The position numbers and the translations under genes were made by a program. A stretch of 64,000 nucleotides of DNA from NCBI RefSeq assembly GCF_017357405.1, contig NZ_CP071597.1, positions 1,922,001 through 1,986,000 on the forward strand, given 5' to 3'. The notes under the pieces are model-generated. The model saw only the letters and a program-made list of their open reading frames with translations, ran no database searches and was not told where the DNA came from. Positions 53,443 to 62,501 of the stretch are shown piece by piece; positions within the stretch are counted from its first letter, which is position 1, and each line of letters starts with the position of its first letter. This DNA comes from Halomontanus rarus (lineage in GTDB: Archaea; Halobacteriota; Halobacteria; Halobacteriales; Natrialbaceae).

Positions 53443-54813
53443 TCAGGGTTGAGGGTGGGATGGTGACGGGAGCGCGGACGCCGGTTTCAGTGGAGCGACC
53501 GCCGGAGACGCGACGGCGGCCTCGGTTTCGTTCGCTCCGCCCGCGGTCGCGGACTCGTACTCCCGGGCCTGGACGCGGACGGCGAGCTCCTCGCCGGTCC
53601 GGGCTTCGGTCTCGTCGGCGATATCGGCGGCGAGCGCGGCGGGATCGGCGCTCCCCGACTGGCTGACGACGACGGTCACCTCCCGCGGACCGGTGAACGG
53701 CGACATGTCGGCGTACTGCGTCTGCACGCTGATCGCGGTGAGGTTCTCGTGGGCGGGCTGCGAGAGCGCGTCGTCGGTCACCTGCGCGATCTCGCGGTCG
53801 ACGGCCACTTGCTGGGCGGTGGCGACGCCGACGACCAGCGAGAGCACGACTGTGAGCGCGAAGAGTGCGATGACGCCGGTCCGCGACCAGTTCGATTCAC
53901 CACCGGAGGATGGCCGTTCGCGCCGGTGATAGCCCAGCGTGACGAGAACGGCGAGTACAACCAGATTGATGACGACCATCGTGACGATCAGCAGGACGGC
54001 GGTTCCGATAGCCAGCGCGGGGTCGGCCCAGGCGATCGCGATCCCCGAGGCGGCGGCGGACGGAATGAGCGCGGCGGCGATCATGACGCCGATGATCGCG
54101 GTCGGTCCCTTGGTCGTGAGCGCGATCCCCGCGGCTATACCGGCGGCCGCGGCGACGACCAGCGAGAGGGCGTTCGGTGCGAGGCGAACGCCGATGAGTT
54201 CGATCGACGGTAAATTTAGCGACTGCGGAACGAATCCGCCGAACTTGAACGCCCCGGCGAGAAGCGCCGCGGCGACGATCGACAGCCCCAGCCCGTACAA
54301 TTGCATCCACAGGCTGTCGCCGACCATCCCCCAGTCGTCCGTGACGGCCCCGACGCTCGCCGTCAACGCCGGTCCGATGATCGGTGCGATCACCATCGAA
54401 CCGACGACGATCGCCGGCGAGTCGACCAGCAACCCCGCCGTGGCGATCAACGCGCTCAGGATCATCAACGCCGCGTACGCCCCGTGATCGGGGCTCAGAT
54501 CCCGTGCCTTCGACCGGAGTTCGACGCCCGTCAGCGGATGGTACGTCCCCGCGTACCGATTCGCGAGCGTCTCCGACGTCGGCGTCATCGACGCCTCGCC
54601 GCTGGTGACGATGGTGTACTCCTCGAGTTCGATTCCTTCTTCCTCTAAGGCATCGAAGGCGTCGCCGATGGCGTTGCTCGGCAAGGGCACTTCGAGGAGG
54701 ACGCCGTCCCGATCGTCGAGGGGGATGGCGACGAGCGAAAAGTCCTGCTCTTCGAGGGCTTCTCGAGCGGCATCGCGATTCTCGCTGGAGACGACGGCGT
54801 GGAGGACGCGCAC
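53443..54813 (-). CDS. TIGR00341/DUF389 family membrane protein (first copy)
   Basis: A 456-residue membrane protein. The N-terminal 80 residues form a small ACT-like domain (MRVLHAVVSSENRDA). Next are TM helices built on SPAIVVGSMVIAPIIGPAL, TKGPTAIIGVMIAAALIPS and others, about six in all, then a C-terminal domain of about 130 residues. DUF389 proteins are of unknown role. The start is GTG 54813. Its paralogue lies at 55767, with an ArlG-like gene in between. Confidence 0.85.
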   Translation of the reverse strand: MRVLHAVVSSENRDAAREALEEQDFSLVAIPLDDRDGVLLEVPLPSNAIGDAFDALEEEGIELEEYTIVTSGEASMTPTSETLANRYAGTYHPLTGVELRSKARDLSPDHGAYAALMILSALIATAGLLVDSPAIVVGSMVIAPIIGPALTASVGAVTDDWGMVGDSLWMQLYGLGLSIVAAALLAGAFKFGGFVPQSLNLPSIELIGVRLAPNALSLVVAAAAGIAAGIALTTKGPTAIIGVMIAAALIPSAAASGIAIAWADPALAIGTAVLLIVTMVVINLVVLAVLVTLGYHRRERPSSGGESNWSRTGVIALFALTVVLSLVVGVATAQQVAVDREIAQVTDDALSQPAHENLTAISVQTQYADMSPFTGPREVTVVVSQSGSADPAALAADIADETEARTGEELAVRVQAREYESATAGGANETEAAVASPAVAPLKPASALPSPSHPQP

Positions 54814-54893
54814 GGTGTGAGATGGACGTCAACGGAGTGAGGGAAAAGCCTCGGCCATGCGCTCGCCCGGCGGTTTTCGGATACGGGTGGCCG

Positions 54894-55667
54894 CTACTCG
54901 TCGGTCACCCGAATCAGTATCTCGTCCTCGTCCCAGCCGATGTCGAGGGTCACGCGAACTGTCCCCGTCGCGCGAAGGTCGAGCGTGACCGAGTCTTGAC
55001 CGGTTGAATCGGTCGTTCCGGTTGCAGTGGTGTTATCGGAACCGGTATCGGACCCGGAGAACGTCGCGACGGTCGAGTCGTTCACCCAGTACGTGACCGT
55101 CTCGTCCGCCTGCGTCCGATCGGTGTCCATCGTCAACTCGAGCGTCTCCTCGTTCAACGAGACGGTGTACTCGTCGGACGCGGGTTCGTCTCCGCTACCG
55201 GTTTCGGGATCGAGCCAGTATGCAATCCGGTGTTCGAACTCGAGGACGTCCCGTGCACCGTCGATTCGCACGAGCGCTCGGCGTTCACCCGTCTCGATCG
55301 AGTGATTTGCGGTCACTGCAAGGGTGTGTCCAGAACGCCAGTAGTCGCCGTCGAGGACCTCTCGAGCGACTGGAGTGACGTATTCACCATCGAGAAGAAC
55401 GTCGAGATCGGCCGGCTCGAGCGTCGAGCCGCCGACGTTCTTGACGTACAGCGTGACTGTCTCGGTGCGATTGTCGTAGGTCGCGCCGGCTTCGGGATCG
55501 TTGACGATGGTAACGTCGGCATCGATCGCTGCAGCGGCACGGTCGCCTTTATCGCCGATCGACTGGGAGTACAGTCCGACTTCGACGACCATCGTGCCGG
55601 CCAACAGGGTGGCGACGCTGACGACGGCGATAAACAGGATCAGCTGCGTCACCGAGTCTCTGACCAT
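54894..55667 (-). CDS. ArlG/FlaG-like archaellum-related protein, stand-alone
   Basis: A 257-residue protein with an N-terminal TM (residues about 6-28, VTQLILFIAVVSVATLLAGT). A beta-sandwich follows (about 45-140; DVTIVNDPEAGATYDNRTE, VTLYVKNVGGSTLEPADLDV, LLDGEYVTPVAREV) typical of archaellum stator proteins ArlF/ArlG. An extra C-terminal beta domain (about 165-257) rich in Thr/Asp is present. The gene is not with other archaellum genes; it sits between two DUF389 genes in the same orientation. It may act as a surface-layer-binding anchor for them (inference). Confidence 0.65.
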   Translation of the reverse strand: MVRDSVTQLILFIAVVSVATLLAGTMVVEVGLYSQSIGDKGDRAAAAIDADVTIVNDPEAGATYDNRTETVTLYVKNVGGSTLEPADLDVLLDGEYVTPVAREVLDGDYWRSGHTLAVTANHSIETGERRALVRIDGARDVLEFEHRIAYWLDPETGSGDEPASDEYTVSLNEETLELTMDTDRTQADETVTYWVNDSTVATFSGSDTGSDNTTATGTTDSTGQDSVTLDLRATGTVRVTLDIGWDEDEILIRVTDE

Positions 55668-55766
55668 ACGGCGGCCTCTCCGGAGAGAGGGGAGGCGAAC
55701 GGGATAACGCTACTGGCCCCGTTCCCCGCGAGATCCGTCACGAGAAGACGCATCCGAGACGAGCGG

Positions 55767-57065
55767 TCACGTGACACGGTTGACGAACCGCACTTCGACG
55801 GTGACCTGCTCGTCGGTGTGTTGACTGATCCGTTCCTGGAGCAGCGTCTGAAACTCCTCGAGGACCGCCGCCGACGTCGATCCCGGCGGACCGCCGACGG
55901 TGATCACCACGCGATCGGGATCTCGAAACGGGTAATTGTCGTCGAGTTGGACCTCGAGGGTCAGGAATTCGAACTGAGAGTACTCCTCCTGAACGGTCAT
56001 TTCGACTTCCTCACGGGCGTCTTGTTCGAAGTTCCCGGCCGTGTACGAGTTGTAGGTGATCCCCCCGAGAAACACCGAGAAGACGAGAACGACGACAGCG
56101 AGCGCGGCGATTTGTCGACGGACGCGCGTCTGCGTCGACGCGCGGTCGAAGAGGTTCTCGGGACGGTAGCCCGCGTACCACAGCGTCACCAGTCCCGCGA
56201 GGTTCACCGAGAGGACGTTGACGAAGACGAGGACCGTCGAGCCGATCGCCGCAGTCGGCCGACCGAAAGCGATGGCGATGCCGGCCGCGGCGGCGGGCGG
56301 AATCAACGCCGCGGCGATCATCACGCCGACCAACGCCACGGAGACGCCCGTCGAGATACTCAGGATGCCGGCGACGCCGGCACCGAGCGCGATCACCAGC
56401 GAGAGCAGGTCGGGCGTGAGCCGTTCGGCGATCTCGTCGACCGCAGCGATGTCCATCCCCGGCGGGACGACGTTGGTCACGCGGACGAACCAGGCCATGA
56501 TCGCCGCCGAACTGATCGCCAGGACAACGCCTAGAATCTGGTGTTTCGCCCCCGAGATCAACAGTTCTCGCTCGTTCAGTACCGTCCCGATACTCGCACC
56601 CAGCGCCGGGCCGATCAGCGGCGCGATCACCATCGAACCGACGACGACCGCCGGCGAATCGAGTAGGAGTCCCGCCGTTGCAACGAGGGCGCTGACGACC
56701 GTCAGCGTCACGTAGATGCTGAGCGTCGGCGTCAACTCCTCGGCGTGAGTGCGAAGTTCCTGCCTCGAGATGCGGTCTTCCTCGACGTCGCCGTTCTCGT
56801 ACTCCTGGCGAAGTGCGTCGAACTTCCGCGAAATGACCGTCTCGGCGTCGACGACCACCGTGTAGGCGTCCTCTTCGATCCCCTCCTGTTGAAGGGCGTC
56901 GAGAACCGGTTCCACCGCGGGTGCGGGCAACGGGAAGTAGACGACGCCCGTGTACTCGCGACCGCTGGTTTCGTCGGTAACGACGTAATCGACGCCCTCG
57001 GAATCGAGCGTCTCGAGGATCGCCTCTCGCGCACCTGTCGGGATCGTCAACTGGACGAGACGCAC
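55767..57065 (-). CDS. TIGR00341/DUF389 family membrane protein (second copy)
   Basis: A 432-residue DUF389 membrane protein. The N-terminal ACT-like domain is MRLVQLTIPTGAREAILE. Conserved TM blocks match the copy at 53443: SPAVVVGSMVIAPLIGPALG and SVALVGVMIAAALIPPAAAA. The C-terminal domain has about 110 residues. The start is GTG 57065. The two copies differ widely outside the blocks, so this is an old duplication. Confidence 0.85.
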   Translation of the reverse strand: MRLVQLTIPTGAREAILETLDSEGVDYVVTDETSGREYTGVVYFPLPAPAVEPVLDALQQEGIEEDAYTVVVDAETVISRKFDALRQEYENGDVEEDRISRQELRTHAEELTPTLSIYVTLTVVSALVATAGLLLDSPAVVVGSMVIAPLIGPALGASIGTVLNERELLISGAKHQILGVVLAISSAAIMAWFVRVTNVVPPGMDIAAVDEIAERLTPDLLSLVIALGAGVAGILSISTGVSVALVGVMIAAALIPPAAAAGIAIAFGRPTAAIGSTVLVFVNVLSVNLAGLVTLWYAGYRPENLFDRASTQTRVRRQIAALAVVVLVFSVFLGGITYNSYTAGNFEQDAREEVEMTVQEEYSQFEFLTLEVQLDDNYPFRDPDRVVITVGGPPGSTSAAVLEEFQTLLQERISQHTDEQVTVEVRFVNRVT

Positions 57066-57256
57066 ACTCGTGTGGTGACGGGACGGGGGATCATAACTCC
57101 GGTGTTGGCGGTGGCCACGACTCAGTACTGTCCCGGTGTAGCGTCGACGGTAGTCTCGATGTCGTCATCGAGGCGAGAGGATGCGGCCGTGATCGTCGTC
57201 TCACTTCCGATGTGGTGTCAAAAAATCGGCTTGGCGACTATCGATGGATGCCAGCG

Positions 57257-57589
57257 TTACTCGTCGTCGCTGCTCTCGTTGTCTTCGCCGTCTTCATCGT
57301 CGCCCACGTTGTCACTACTCTCGTTGTCTACGCCGTCGCTGCTCTCGTTGTCTTCGCCGTCTTCATCGCCGCCCACGTCGTCACTGGTTTCGTTGTCTTC
57401 GCCGTCGTTGCTCTCGTCGTCTTCGCTGTCACTAGTTTCGTTGTCTTCGCCGTTACCGTTCTCGTCGCCGTTTCCGTCCTCTTCTTCCTCATCGTCGTCG
57501 CCGCTGAGGGCGGAACACCCGGCGAGCGGGAGGGACAACGCAGTCACGAGTCCAATACCGAACTGTCGTCTGGTTGGGGACACAACCAT
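57257..57589 (-). CDS. Tat lipoprotein with acidic low-complexity repeats
   Basis: A 110-residue protein from ATG 57589. The signal is TRRQFGIGLVTALSLPLAGC with lipobox Cys24. Everything after it is a repetitive Glu/Asp/Asn/Ser sequence (GEDNETSD, GEDNESSD, DDVGGDEDGEDN). Its DNA shows matching tandem repeats across about 57265-57450. No folded domain is visible. It looks like a negatively charged brush on the cell surface, or a pseudogene that lost a domain through repeat-mediated deletion. Confidence 0.6.
   Translation of the reverse strand: MVVSPTRRQFGIGLVTALSLPLAGCSALSGDDDEEEEDGNGDENGNGEDNETSDSEDDESNDGEDNETSDDVGGDEDGEDNESSDGVDNESSDNVGDDEDGEDNESSDDE
57265..57450. repeat. Tandem repeats within the acidic lipoprotein gene
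   Basis: A roughly 60-90 bp unit containing CTCGTTGTCTTCGCCGTC recurs with variation. It codes for the acidic octapeptide repeats. Confidence 0.6.
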
Positions 57590-57886
57590 ACTCACACGTT
57601 ACCGAAGTGACTGATAAGGATTTATATCTATGAACTATATCATCATCTATTATGGCTATTTCCGTTAGTAATTGTCACACCGGTAGCGGCACCAATAGCG
57701 TTCACACGAAGCCCCCGTCCGAATCAAGTCACGATAGTGATGGAACACAATCGGGTCCGCCCCACGAAATCACACTCGAGCGATCCCAGCGGGACACCGC
57801 ATCTCGCTTCGAGATGTGATCGACGACAGCCATGAGTTCGTCCGCCGCTCGCGGCTCTTATTAGTCCCCGTCACACTATTACAGCC

Positions 57887-58504
57887 ATGTTCGACACCCG
57901 CCCGGACCGCGATGCCGAAGTCGTCCTCGTCGGCCGCTCGAACGTGGGCAAATCGACGCTCATGCGCGAACTAACCGGCCACAGCTTCGACACCGGCAAG
58001 AAACCGGGCGTCACCCGCTCGCCGAACCACTACGACTGGGCCGCCGAGGACTTCGTCCTCACCGACCTCCCCGGTTTCGGCTTCATGAGCGGCGTCGAGG
58101 GCGATCGACAGGAGGACATCAAAACCGGCATCGTCCACTACCTCGAGGACAACGCCGACGAGATTCTCGTTGCCGTCCTCGTCGTCGACGGCAAGAGCGT
58201 GATCGACATCATCGACCGCCACTCGGGCGGCGAGGAGATCCCCTACGACGTCGAGATGTTCCACTTCCTCCGCGAACTCGAGATTCCGACCGTCGTCGCC
58301 GTCAACAAGATGGATAAGGTCGACGACCGCGACGAACGGCTGAACGACCTCTGCGATCGACTCGGTCTCCCCTCGCCGTGGAAACAGTGGCAGGAGACCA
58401 TCGCGCCGATCACCGCCAAACGCGGCCAGCTCTCGGCGATGAACGAAGCCGTCCGAACCCACCTGCACGACCAGCAACGGGACGACCTGTTCAAGTTCTT
58501 CTGA
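57887..58504 (+). CDS. engB: Ribosome biogenesis GTPase EngB
   Basis: A 205-residue GTPase. G1 is GRSNVGKST (residues 17-25), the switch is [11 protein letters not shown]3 is DLPGFGF and G4 is NKMDK. EngB assists late assembly of the large ribosomal subunit. Its length and the whole motif order are canonical. It stands alone. Confidence 0.93.
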   Translation: MFDTRPDRDAEVVLVGRSNVGKSTLMRELTGHSFDTGKKPGVTRSPNHYDWAAEDFVLTDLPGFGFMSGVEGDRQEDIKTGIVHYLEDNADEILVAVLVVDGKSVIDIIDRHSGGEEIPYDVEMFHFLRELEIPTVVAVNKMDKVDDRDERLNDLCDRLGLPSPWKQWQETIAPITAKRGQLSAMNEAVRTHLHDQQRDDLFKFF

Positions 58505-58597
58505 GACGTTTGGATCGGTTGCCGTCGCTCGTTGGAGACGAACACAGCCCGCTACGGCGACTGTGGAGGACCCACACCGATTCGAACTGTTCAGCAG

Positions 58598-58608
58598 AAT
58601 GTATATGT
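58598..58608 (+). promoter_or_regulatory. TATA box of the membrane protein at 58633
   Basis: AATGTATATGT is 25-35 bases before ATG 58633 and fixes the start well inside the longer open frame. Confidence 0.55.
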
Positions 58609-58632
58609 CGAACAGAACCGTACGGGAAGGCG

Positions 58633-59091
58633 ATGGCGAGTTCCGATCGGGGTCTCGGACACAGTATTCCGACAATTCTCGTGCTGATAGCAGTTACAAC
58701 GGGCGCGTTTCTTCCCTGGATACGCCCCAATCCGGGTCTGACGGGAGAAACCGACGCAATACCGGCCATTCTCCTTCCGAAGATGAACGCGGAACTCGAG
58801 GGATACAGCCTCCTCTTGCTCGTTCCCGTGCTGGCAGTGCTGTCGATACTCCTTTTCGGACGAACAGCCCGTTACCGGTCACTAGCGACACTTCTCGTGG
58901 GAGGCTTTACCGTTCTCCTGCCGATCTATTACTTGCGATCGACGTCCCTCGCCGGGTTCGACTCGACGTTCGTCCCGGCCCCCGGCTGGTACGTGACGAT
59001 TGTAGGGGGCCTTCTCCTCGTGATCGCAGGGGCCGTCCATCGGTCGCCAGCGGAACGGACGAACGAACCGTCACCCAAGTCGGTGAACTGA
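58633..59091 (+). CDS. Small four-TM membrane protein
   Basis: A 152-residue protein with hydrophobic segments at about 10-30, 55-75, 84-104 and 119-142. Short polar loops include RPNPGLTGETDA, and the tail is charged. No motif identifies a function. The start is ATG 58633; the longer frame overlaps engB and is rejected. Confidence 0.65.
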   Translation: MASSDRGLGHSIPTILVLIAVTTGAFLPWIRPNPGLTGETDAIPAILLPKMNAELEGYSLLLLVPVLAVLSILLFGRTARYRSLATLLVGGFTVLLPIYYLRSTSLAGFDSTFVPAPGWYVTIVGGLLLVIAGAVHRSPAERTNEPSPKSVN

Positions 59092-59106
59092 GCACTAGTA
59101 CGAGTT

Positions 59107-59664
59107 TCAGTCATCGAGCTCCGTCCGCATCCGCACACACTCGAGTCGCTCGCCGTTGATATCGTGATCGACGTGCTCGACCGGTTCGTATCCGACCCGT
59201 TCGTAGAACCGGGCGGCGTTCACCGAGGCGGTGAGGCCGAGCGACTCGAGGCCCGCCTCCCGCGCCGCGGTCTCGAGGTACTCGAGAATCGAACGGCCGA
59301 CACCCTGCCGAGCGTGGTCGGGATGGACGTAGACGGCGGTCACCTCGCCGGCCTCGAGATCGACCCAGCCGAAGCCGACGATCCCGTGTGATTCGCGGTC
59401 GGCGACGACGGCGCGGGTGGACTCGTCCTCGAGCGGATAGCGGTCGGGGCGTTTGTTCGCCGCCCACGCCTCGACCTGCTCGGGGTCGTAGGCGGCGGGG
59501 CCGAGTTCGCGGATCGACGCGACGTGGACCTCGACGAGTGCCTCGCCGTCTTCGGATGTGGCGGGTCTGAGTGTCACGGGGTTGGAGCTGGGGTCGGGTT
59601 CGGAACCGGACGAAGATTCAGACTGGGAGTCGGTGTCGGGGTCGGAGTCGCCATCAGTCGTCAT
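59107..59664 (-). CDS. GNAT family N-acetyltransferase
   Basis: A 185-residue acetyltransferase. After an acidic Ser-rich N terminus of about 28 residues comes the GNAT fold (NPVTLRPATSEDGEALVEVH). The acetyl-CoA loop is AVYVHPDHARQGVGRSILEYLE (Q/RxxGxG/A), followed by LGLTASVNAARFYERVGYE. The substrate is unknown. ATG 59664 begins MTTDGDSD. The gene ends close to the next unit. Confidence 0.88.
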   Translation of the reverse strand: MTTDGDSDPDTDSQSESSSGSEPDPSSNPVTLRPATSEDGEALVEVHVASIRELGPAAYDPEQVEAWAANKRPDRYPLEDESTRAVVADRESHGIVGFGWVDLEAGEVTAVYVHPDHARQGVGRSILEYLETAAREAGLESLGLTASVNAARFYERVGYEPVEHVDHDINGERLECVRMRTELDD

Positions 59665-59680
59665 CTCACACCTCGCCCCG

Positions 59681-59720
59681 TCTCGTTTCGTCTCGATTCG
59701 TCTCGCCTCGTCTCGATTCG
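59681..59720. repeat. Four tandem decamers upstream of the GNAT gene
   Basis: Four successive ten-base units each read TCTCGNNTCG, with the two middle bases TT, AT, CC and AT. They lie in the gap between the acetyltransferase start and the 3' end of the dehydrogenase gene. The function is unknown. Confidence 0.6.
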
Positions 59721-59794
59721 CGCCGTTCGGTTCGATCGCTTCGGCCGTCCGCTCCCCGTCGTCGAACGCGCAGTCGGTCGGGGACTCATCACAC

Positions 59795-60733
59795 TCACAC
59801 CACCCGGTTTCGGAAGTCGCCGTCACCCGCACATCGCTCGAGGTTCTCCCGAACGATGTCGGCGACGTCGCGGTAGTAGTCGCGGGTGTACGCCGCACAG
59901 TGGGGCGTGACGATCACGTCCTCGAGATCCCACAGCAGCGACGTCTCGGGGAGGGGTTCGGTCTCGAAGACGTCGAGTGCAGCGCCGGCGATGTCGCCGG
60001 CCTCGAGGGCGTCGACGAGCGCCGCCTGATCGACCACACCACCGCGAGCGACGTTCACGAAGTAGGCGTCCTCGCGCATGGCGGCGAACGCCTCGGCGTC
60101 GAACAGCCCCTCCGTCGCCGGCGTCAGCGGGACGGTCGCGACGACGAACTTCGGTCCCGAAATCGCCTCGAGCAGTTCGTCCGTCGCGGAGATCTCCTCG
60201 AAGCCGGGGACCGGGTCCGCGGACCGGCGGACGCCCGTCACGCGGACGCCGAGGGAACCGACGACGTCGGCGACGCCGCGGCCGAGCGTCCCCGTGCCGA
60301 CGACGCAGGCCGTGGTTCCGGGGAGGGTGAACGCCTCGTCCCACTCGGGGCGGTCCCACCGCCGCTCCCGCCGGTTCTCCACGTGATCGTGCAACCGGCG
60401 AGCGAACGCGAGCAGGTAGCCCGCGACCGTCTCGCCAACCGACCGCCCGTGGATGCCGGTGCTGTTCGTGAGGACGACACCCCGTTCCTCGAACGTCTCG
60501 AGCGGGAAGCGGTCGATTCCGGCCTGAATAGAGTGGATCCACTCGAGGCCGACGAAGGCGCCGCGGTGCTCGAGGGTGACGACGGCGTCGCAGTCGGTGA
60601 TTCCGTCGTCGTCGACGACTGCGACGTCGGTTTCGGGACGATCCGAGAGCGCGTCGACGAGCCGCTCCGGCGGGAAGACCGTACGGACGGACTCGTGGAC
60701 GCCGAGCCGGTCGGGTGTGGACGGACCCTGCAT
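59795..60733 (-). CDS. D-2-hydroxyacid dehydrogenase (NAD-dependent)
   Basis: A 312-residue enzyme of the D-isomer-specific 2-hydroxyacid dehydrogenase family. The NAD-binding motif is CVVGTGTLGRGVADVV. The catalytic Arg is in FVNVARGGVVDQ, Glu in VFETEPLP and His in TPHCAAYTRDYY. It oxidises or reduces a 2-hydroxy acid such as glycerate or lactate; specificity cannot be read. It lies upstream of the GNAT gene on the same strand, with a 130-base gap containing decamer repeats. Confidence 0.9.
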   Translation of the reverse strand: MQGPSTPDRLGVHESVRTVFPPERLVDALSDRPETDVAVVDDDGITDCDAVVTLEHRGAFVGLEWIHSIQAGIDRFPLETFEERGVVLTNSTGIHGRSVGETVAGYLLAFARRLHDHVENRRERRWDRPEWDEAFTLPGTTACVVGTGTLGRGVADVVGSLGVRVTGVRRSADPVPGFEEISATDELLEAISGPKFVVATVPLTPATEGLFDAEAFAAMREDAYFVNVARGGVVDQAALVDALEAGDIAGAALDVFETEPLPETSLLWDLEDVIVTPHCAAYTRDYYRDVADIVRENLERCAGDGDFRNRVV

Positions 60734-60957
60734 GCCGAACGCTACGCTCGAGAGGTAAATTAACGTTGAGAACGGAATGGGCGGCTCGGGTGAAAACCCT
60801 CGTCACAAGGGGCTCGGAGGGGGTAACTCCTCGTCACCGCCGCCCTGGTGTTCGTAGACGATCGGGGGGTTTCCCTCTATCGCTCTCGCGTTCGTCTCCG
60901 CTCTCCCTCTACCTTCGTTTCGCTCACACTCTCGGCTTCGCTCTCACCGGCCGTCGA

Positions 60958-62400
60958 TCATTCCCCTCGCCACTCCTCGAGCGCGCGCAACTCCTCGGCC
61001 AGCGCCTCGATCTCGTCCGTCGAACGCGGTCCGTCCTCGGTGACGACGGTGTCGACGTACTCGGCGGGCGTCACGTCGAACGTCGGATTCGCCACGTCGA
61101 CCGGCGCGTCGCCGTCGTACACCTCGCTGCCGGTACCGGACTCGAGGGAGACCGTCGCGCGCGGCGAGACCTTGTCGCCGGCCGCCACGACGTAGACGGG
61201 AACGCCCTCGTGAGCGGCCGCGATCGCCACGCCGCGCGTTCCGGTCTTGTTGATCACTCGTCCGTCCGAGAGGACCGTGTCGGCACCGACCAGCACGCGA
61301 TCGATGTCTTCGCGCGCGAGCACGTGCGCAGCGGCGGCGTCGGTGTGCAGCGTCACCGGCAGGTCGCCGTCGGCGGCCAGCCGCTCCGCGACGCCCCGCC
61401 CCTCGCAGGCGGGGCGGGATTCGGCGACGAAGACGCGGTCCAGCGAGTCGGAACCGGAAAGCGCCTCGAGCACCGTCCCCGACCGCGAGAGCGTCAGGAC
61501 CGTTCCAGTCGCGTACTCGCCGGCGTTCGCGGCGGCATCGGCGTCCGCCTCGAGCGCCCGGTCGATCCCCGCCAGCGCGGACTCGAGGACGGCCGCGGCG
61601 TGATGTTCGTCCGCGCCGGCCATCGCCCGGTTCACTCGGTTTCGCAGGACGGCCATGCTCGGCCGGGCCTCGAGAAGCCGACGAGCGAGGACGAAGAGTT
61701 CGTCCCACTCCTCACCGTTACCCTCGTCCCCGTCCCCGTCCTCGTCGGCCAGTTCGCCGTCACCGCCAGCCCGGTCCCGCTCGAACGCGAGTAGCCCCGC
61801 ACGGTCCCGCAGGACCTCGAGGGCGCGGATCGAGAGGGTGGCAGCGCCGTGTTCGTCGTCGGCCGCGACGGAGCGAACGGTCGGTGCGACGCGTTCGTAC
61901 GCCGTCCAGAGGCCGGGGACCGTCTCGTACTCCGACTCGTCGCCGGATTCGGATCCGAATCCGCGCCCCAGTCCGAGCATCGCCGTCGGCGACACCCACT
62001 GGCTTTCGGTGTGCTCCTCGCTAAGCGTCACCTCGCGGTCCTCGCAGTCGAACAGATAGGGGTGGACGAGCCACGTCCGCTCGAGGTCGGGGTCCTCGAC
62101 GCGCACCGGACGCCCGGCGCGGACGAACGCGACGGACGCGGCGACCTCGAGCCCTCCCTCGTTGGTCCGTCCACTCTCAGCTGCGAGCCCAGTTTCCTCC
62201 CGAATCTCGACGCGGACCTGTTCGTCCGGGTTCCCCTCGGCGTAGCCCGAGACGCCGGCCGCTGGGGCGGCGTAGGTGCCGACCGCGTCGCTCCGGCGCA
62301 ACAGCAGGATCTCGCCGCGGTTGCGGAGGAAGGCGGTGACGACGCGCGTTTCGTCTCCCGACCCCTCGCCGCTGGCCTCGGTGCCGTCGCCATCGTGCAT
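60958..62400 (-). CDS. Nudix domain fused to an eIF2B-like/ribose-1,5-bisphosphate isomerase domain
   Basis: A 480-residue fusion from ATG 62400 (a GTG at 62445 is possible). Residues about 15-150 are a Nudix hydrolase domain: FLRNRGEILLLRR, GYAEGNPDEQ and the core EETGL. The full Nudix signature is degenerate, with Gly and Val where Glu and Arg are expected, although the EE-xG pair is kept. Residues about 220-480 are the eIF2B/R15P isomerase fold (LEARPSMAVLRNRVNRAM, VFVAESRPACEGRGVA, LVGADTVLSDGRVINKTGT). R15P isomerase is part of archaeal nucleoside phosphate degradation leading to RuBisCO. It is divergent to cofE. Confidence 0.85.
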   Translation of the reverse strand: MHDGDGTEASGEGSGDETRVVTAFLRNRGEILLLRRSDAVGTYAAPAAGVSGYAEGNPDEQVRVEIREETGLAAESGRTNEGGLEVAASVAFVRAGRPVRVEDPDLERTWLVHPYLFDCEDREVTLSEEHTESQWVSPTAMLGLGRGFGSESGDESEYETVPGLWTAYERVAPTVRSVAADDEHGAATLSIRALEVLRDRAGLLAFERDRAGGDGELADEDGDGDEGNGEEWDELFVLARRLLEARPSMAVLRNRVNRAMAGADEHHAAAVLESALAGIDRALEADADAAANAGEYATGTVLTLSRSGTVLEALSGSDSLDRVFVAESRPACEGRGVAERLAADGDLPVTLHTDAAAAHVLAREDIDRVLVGADTVLSDGRVINKTGTRGVAIAAAHEGVPVYVVAAGDKVSPRATVSLESGTGSEVYDGDAPVDVANPTFDVTPAEYVDTVVTEDGPRSTDEIEALAEELRALEEWRGE

Positions 62401-62470
62401 ACTCGAGGCGAGGTCCGCGGTCCGAAAGTCGTTTTCGGCAGACACCGGCCGCCGTCTCCGGTGACGGTGG

Positions 62471-62478
62471 CCTTTTGA
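62471..62478 (+). promoter_or_regulatory. TATA-like box of the cofE operon
   Basis: CCTTTTGA lies 24-31 bases before ATG 62502. It is a weak match but correctly placed for a leaderless start. Confidence 0.45.
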
Positions 62479-62501
62479 GGACGGTCACCCCACCTGCAGG
62501 T

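Noticed and set aside
59665..59898. N-terminal extension of the GNAT protein to 59898
   Set aside because: It overlaps the end of the dehydrogenase gene and includes the decamer repeats; the acetyltransferase fold starts well after ATG 59664.
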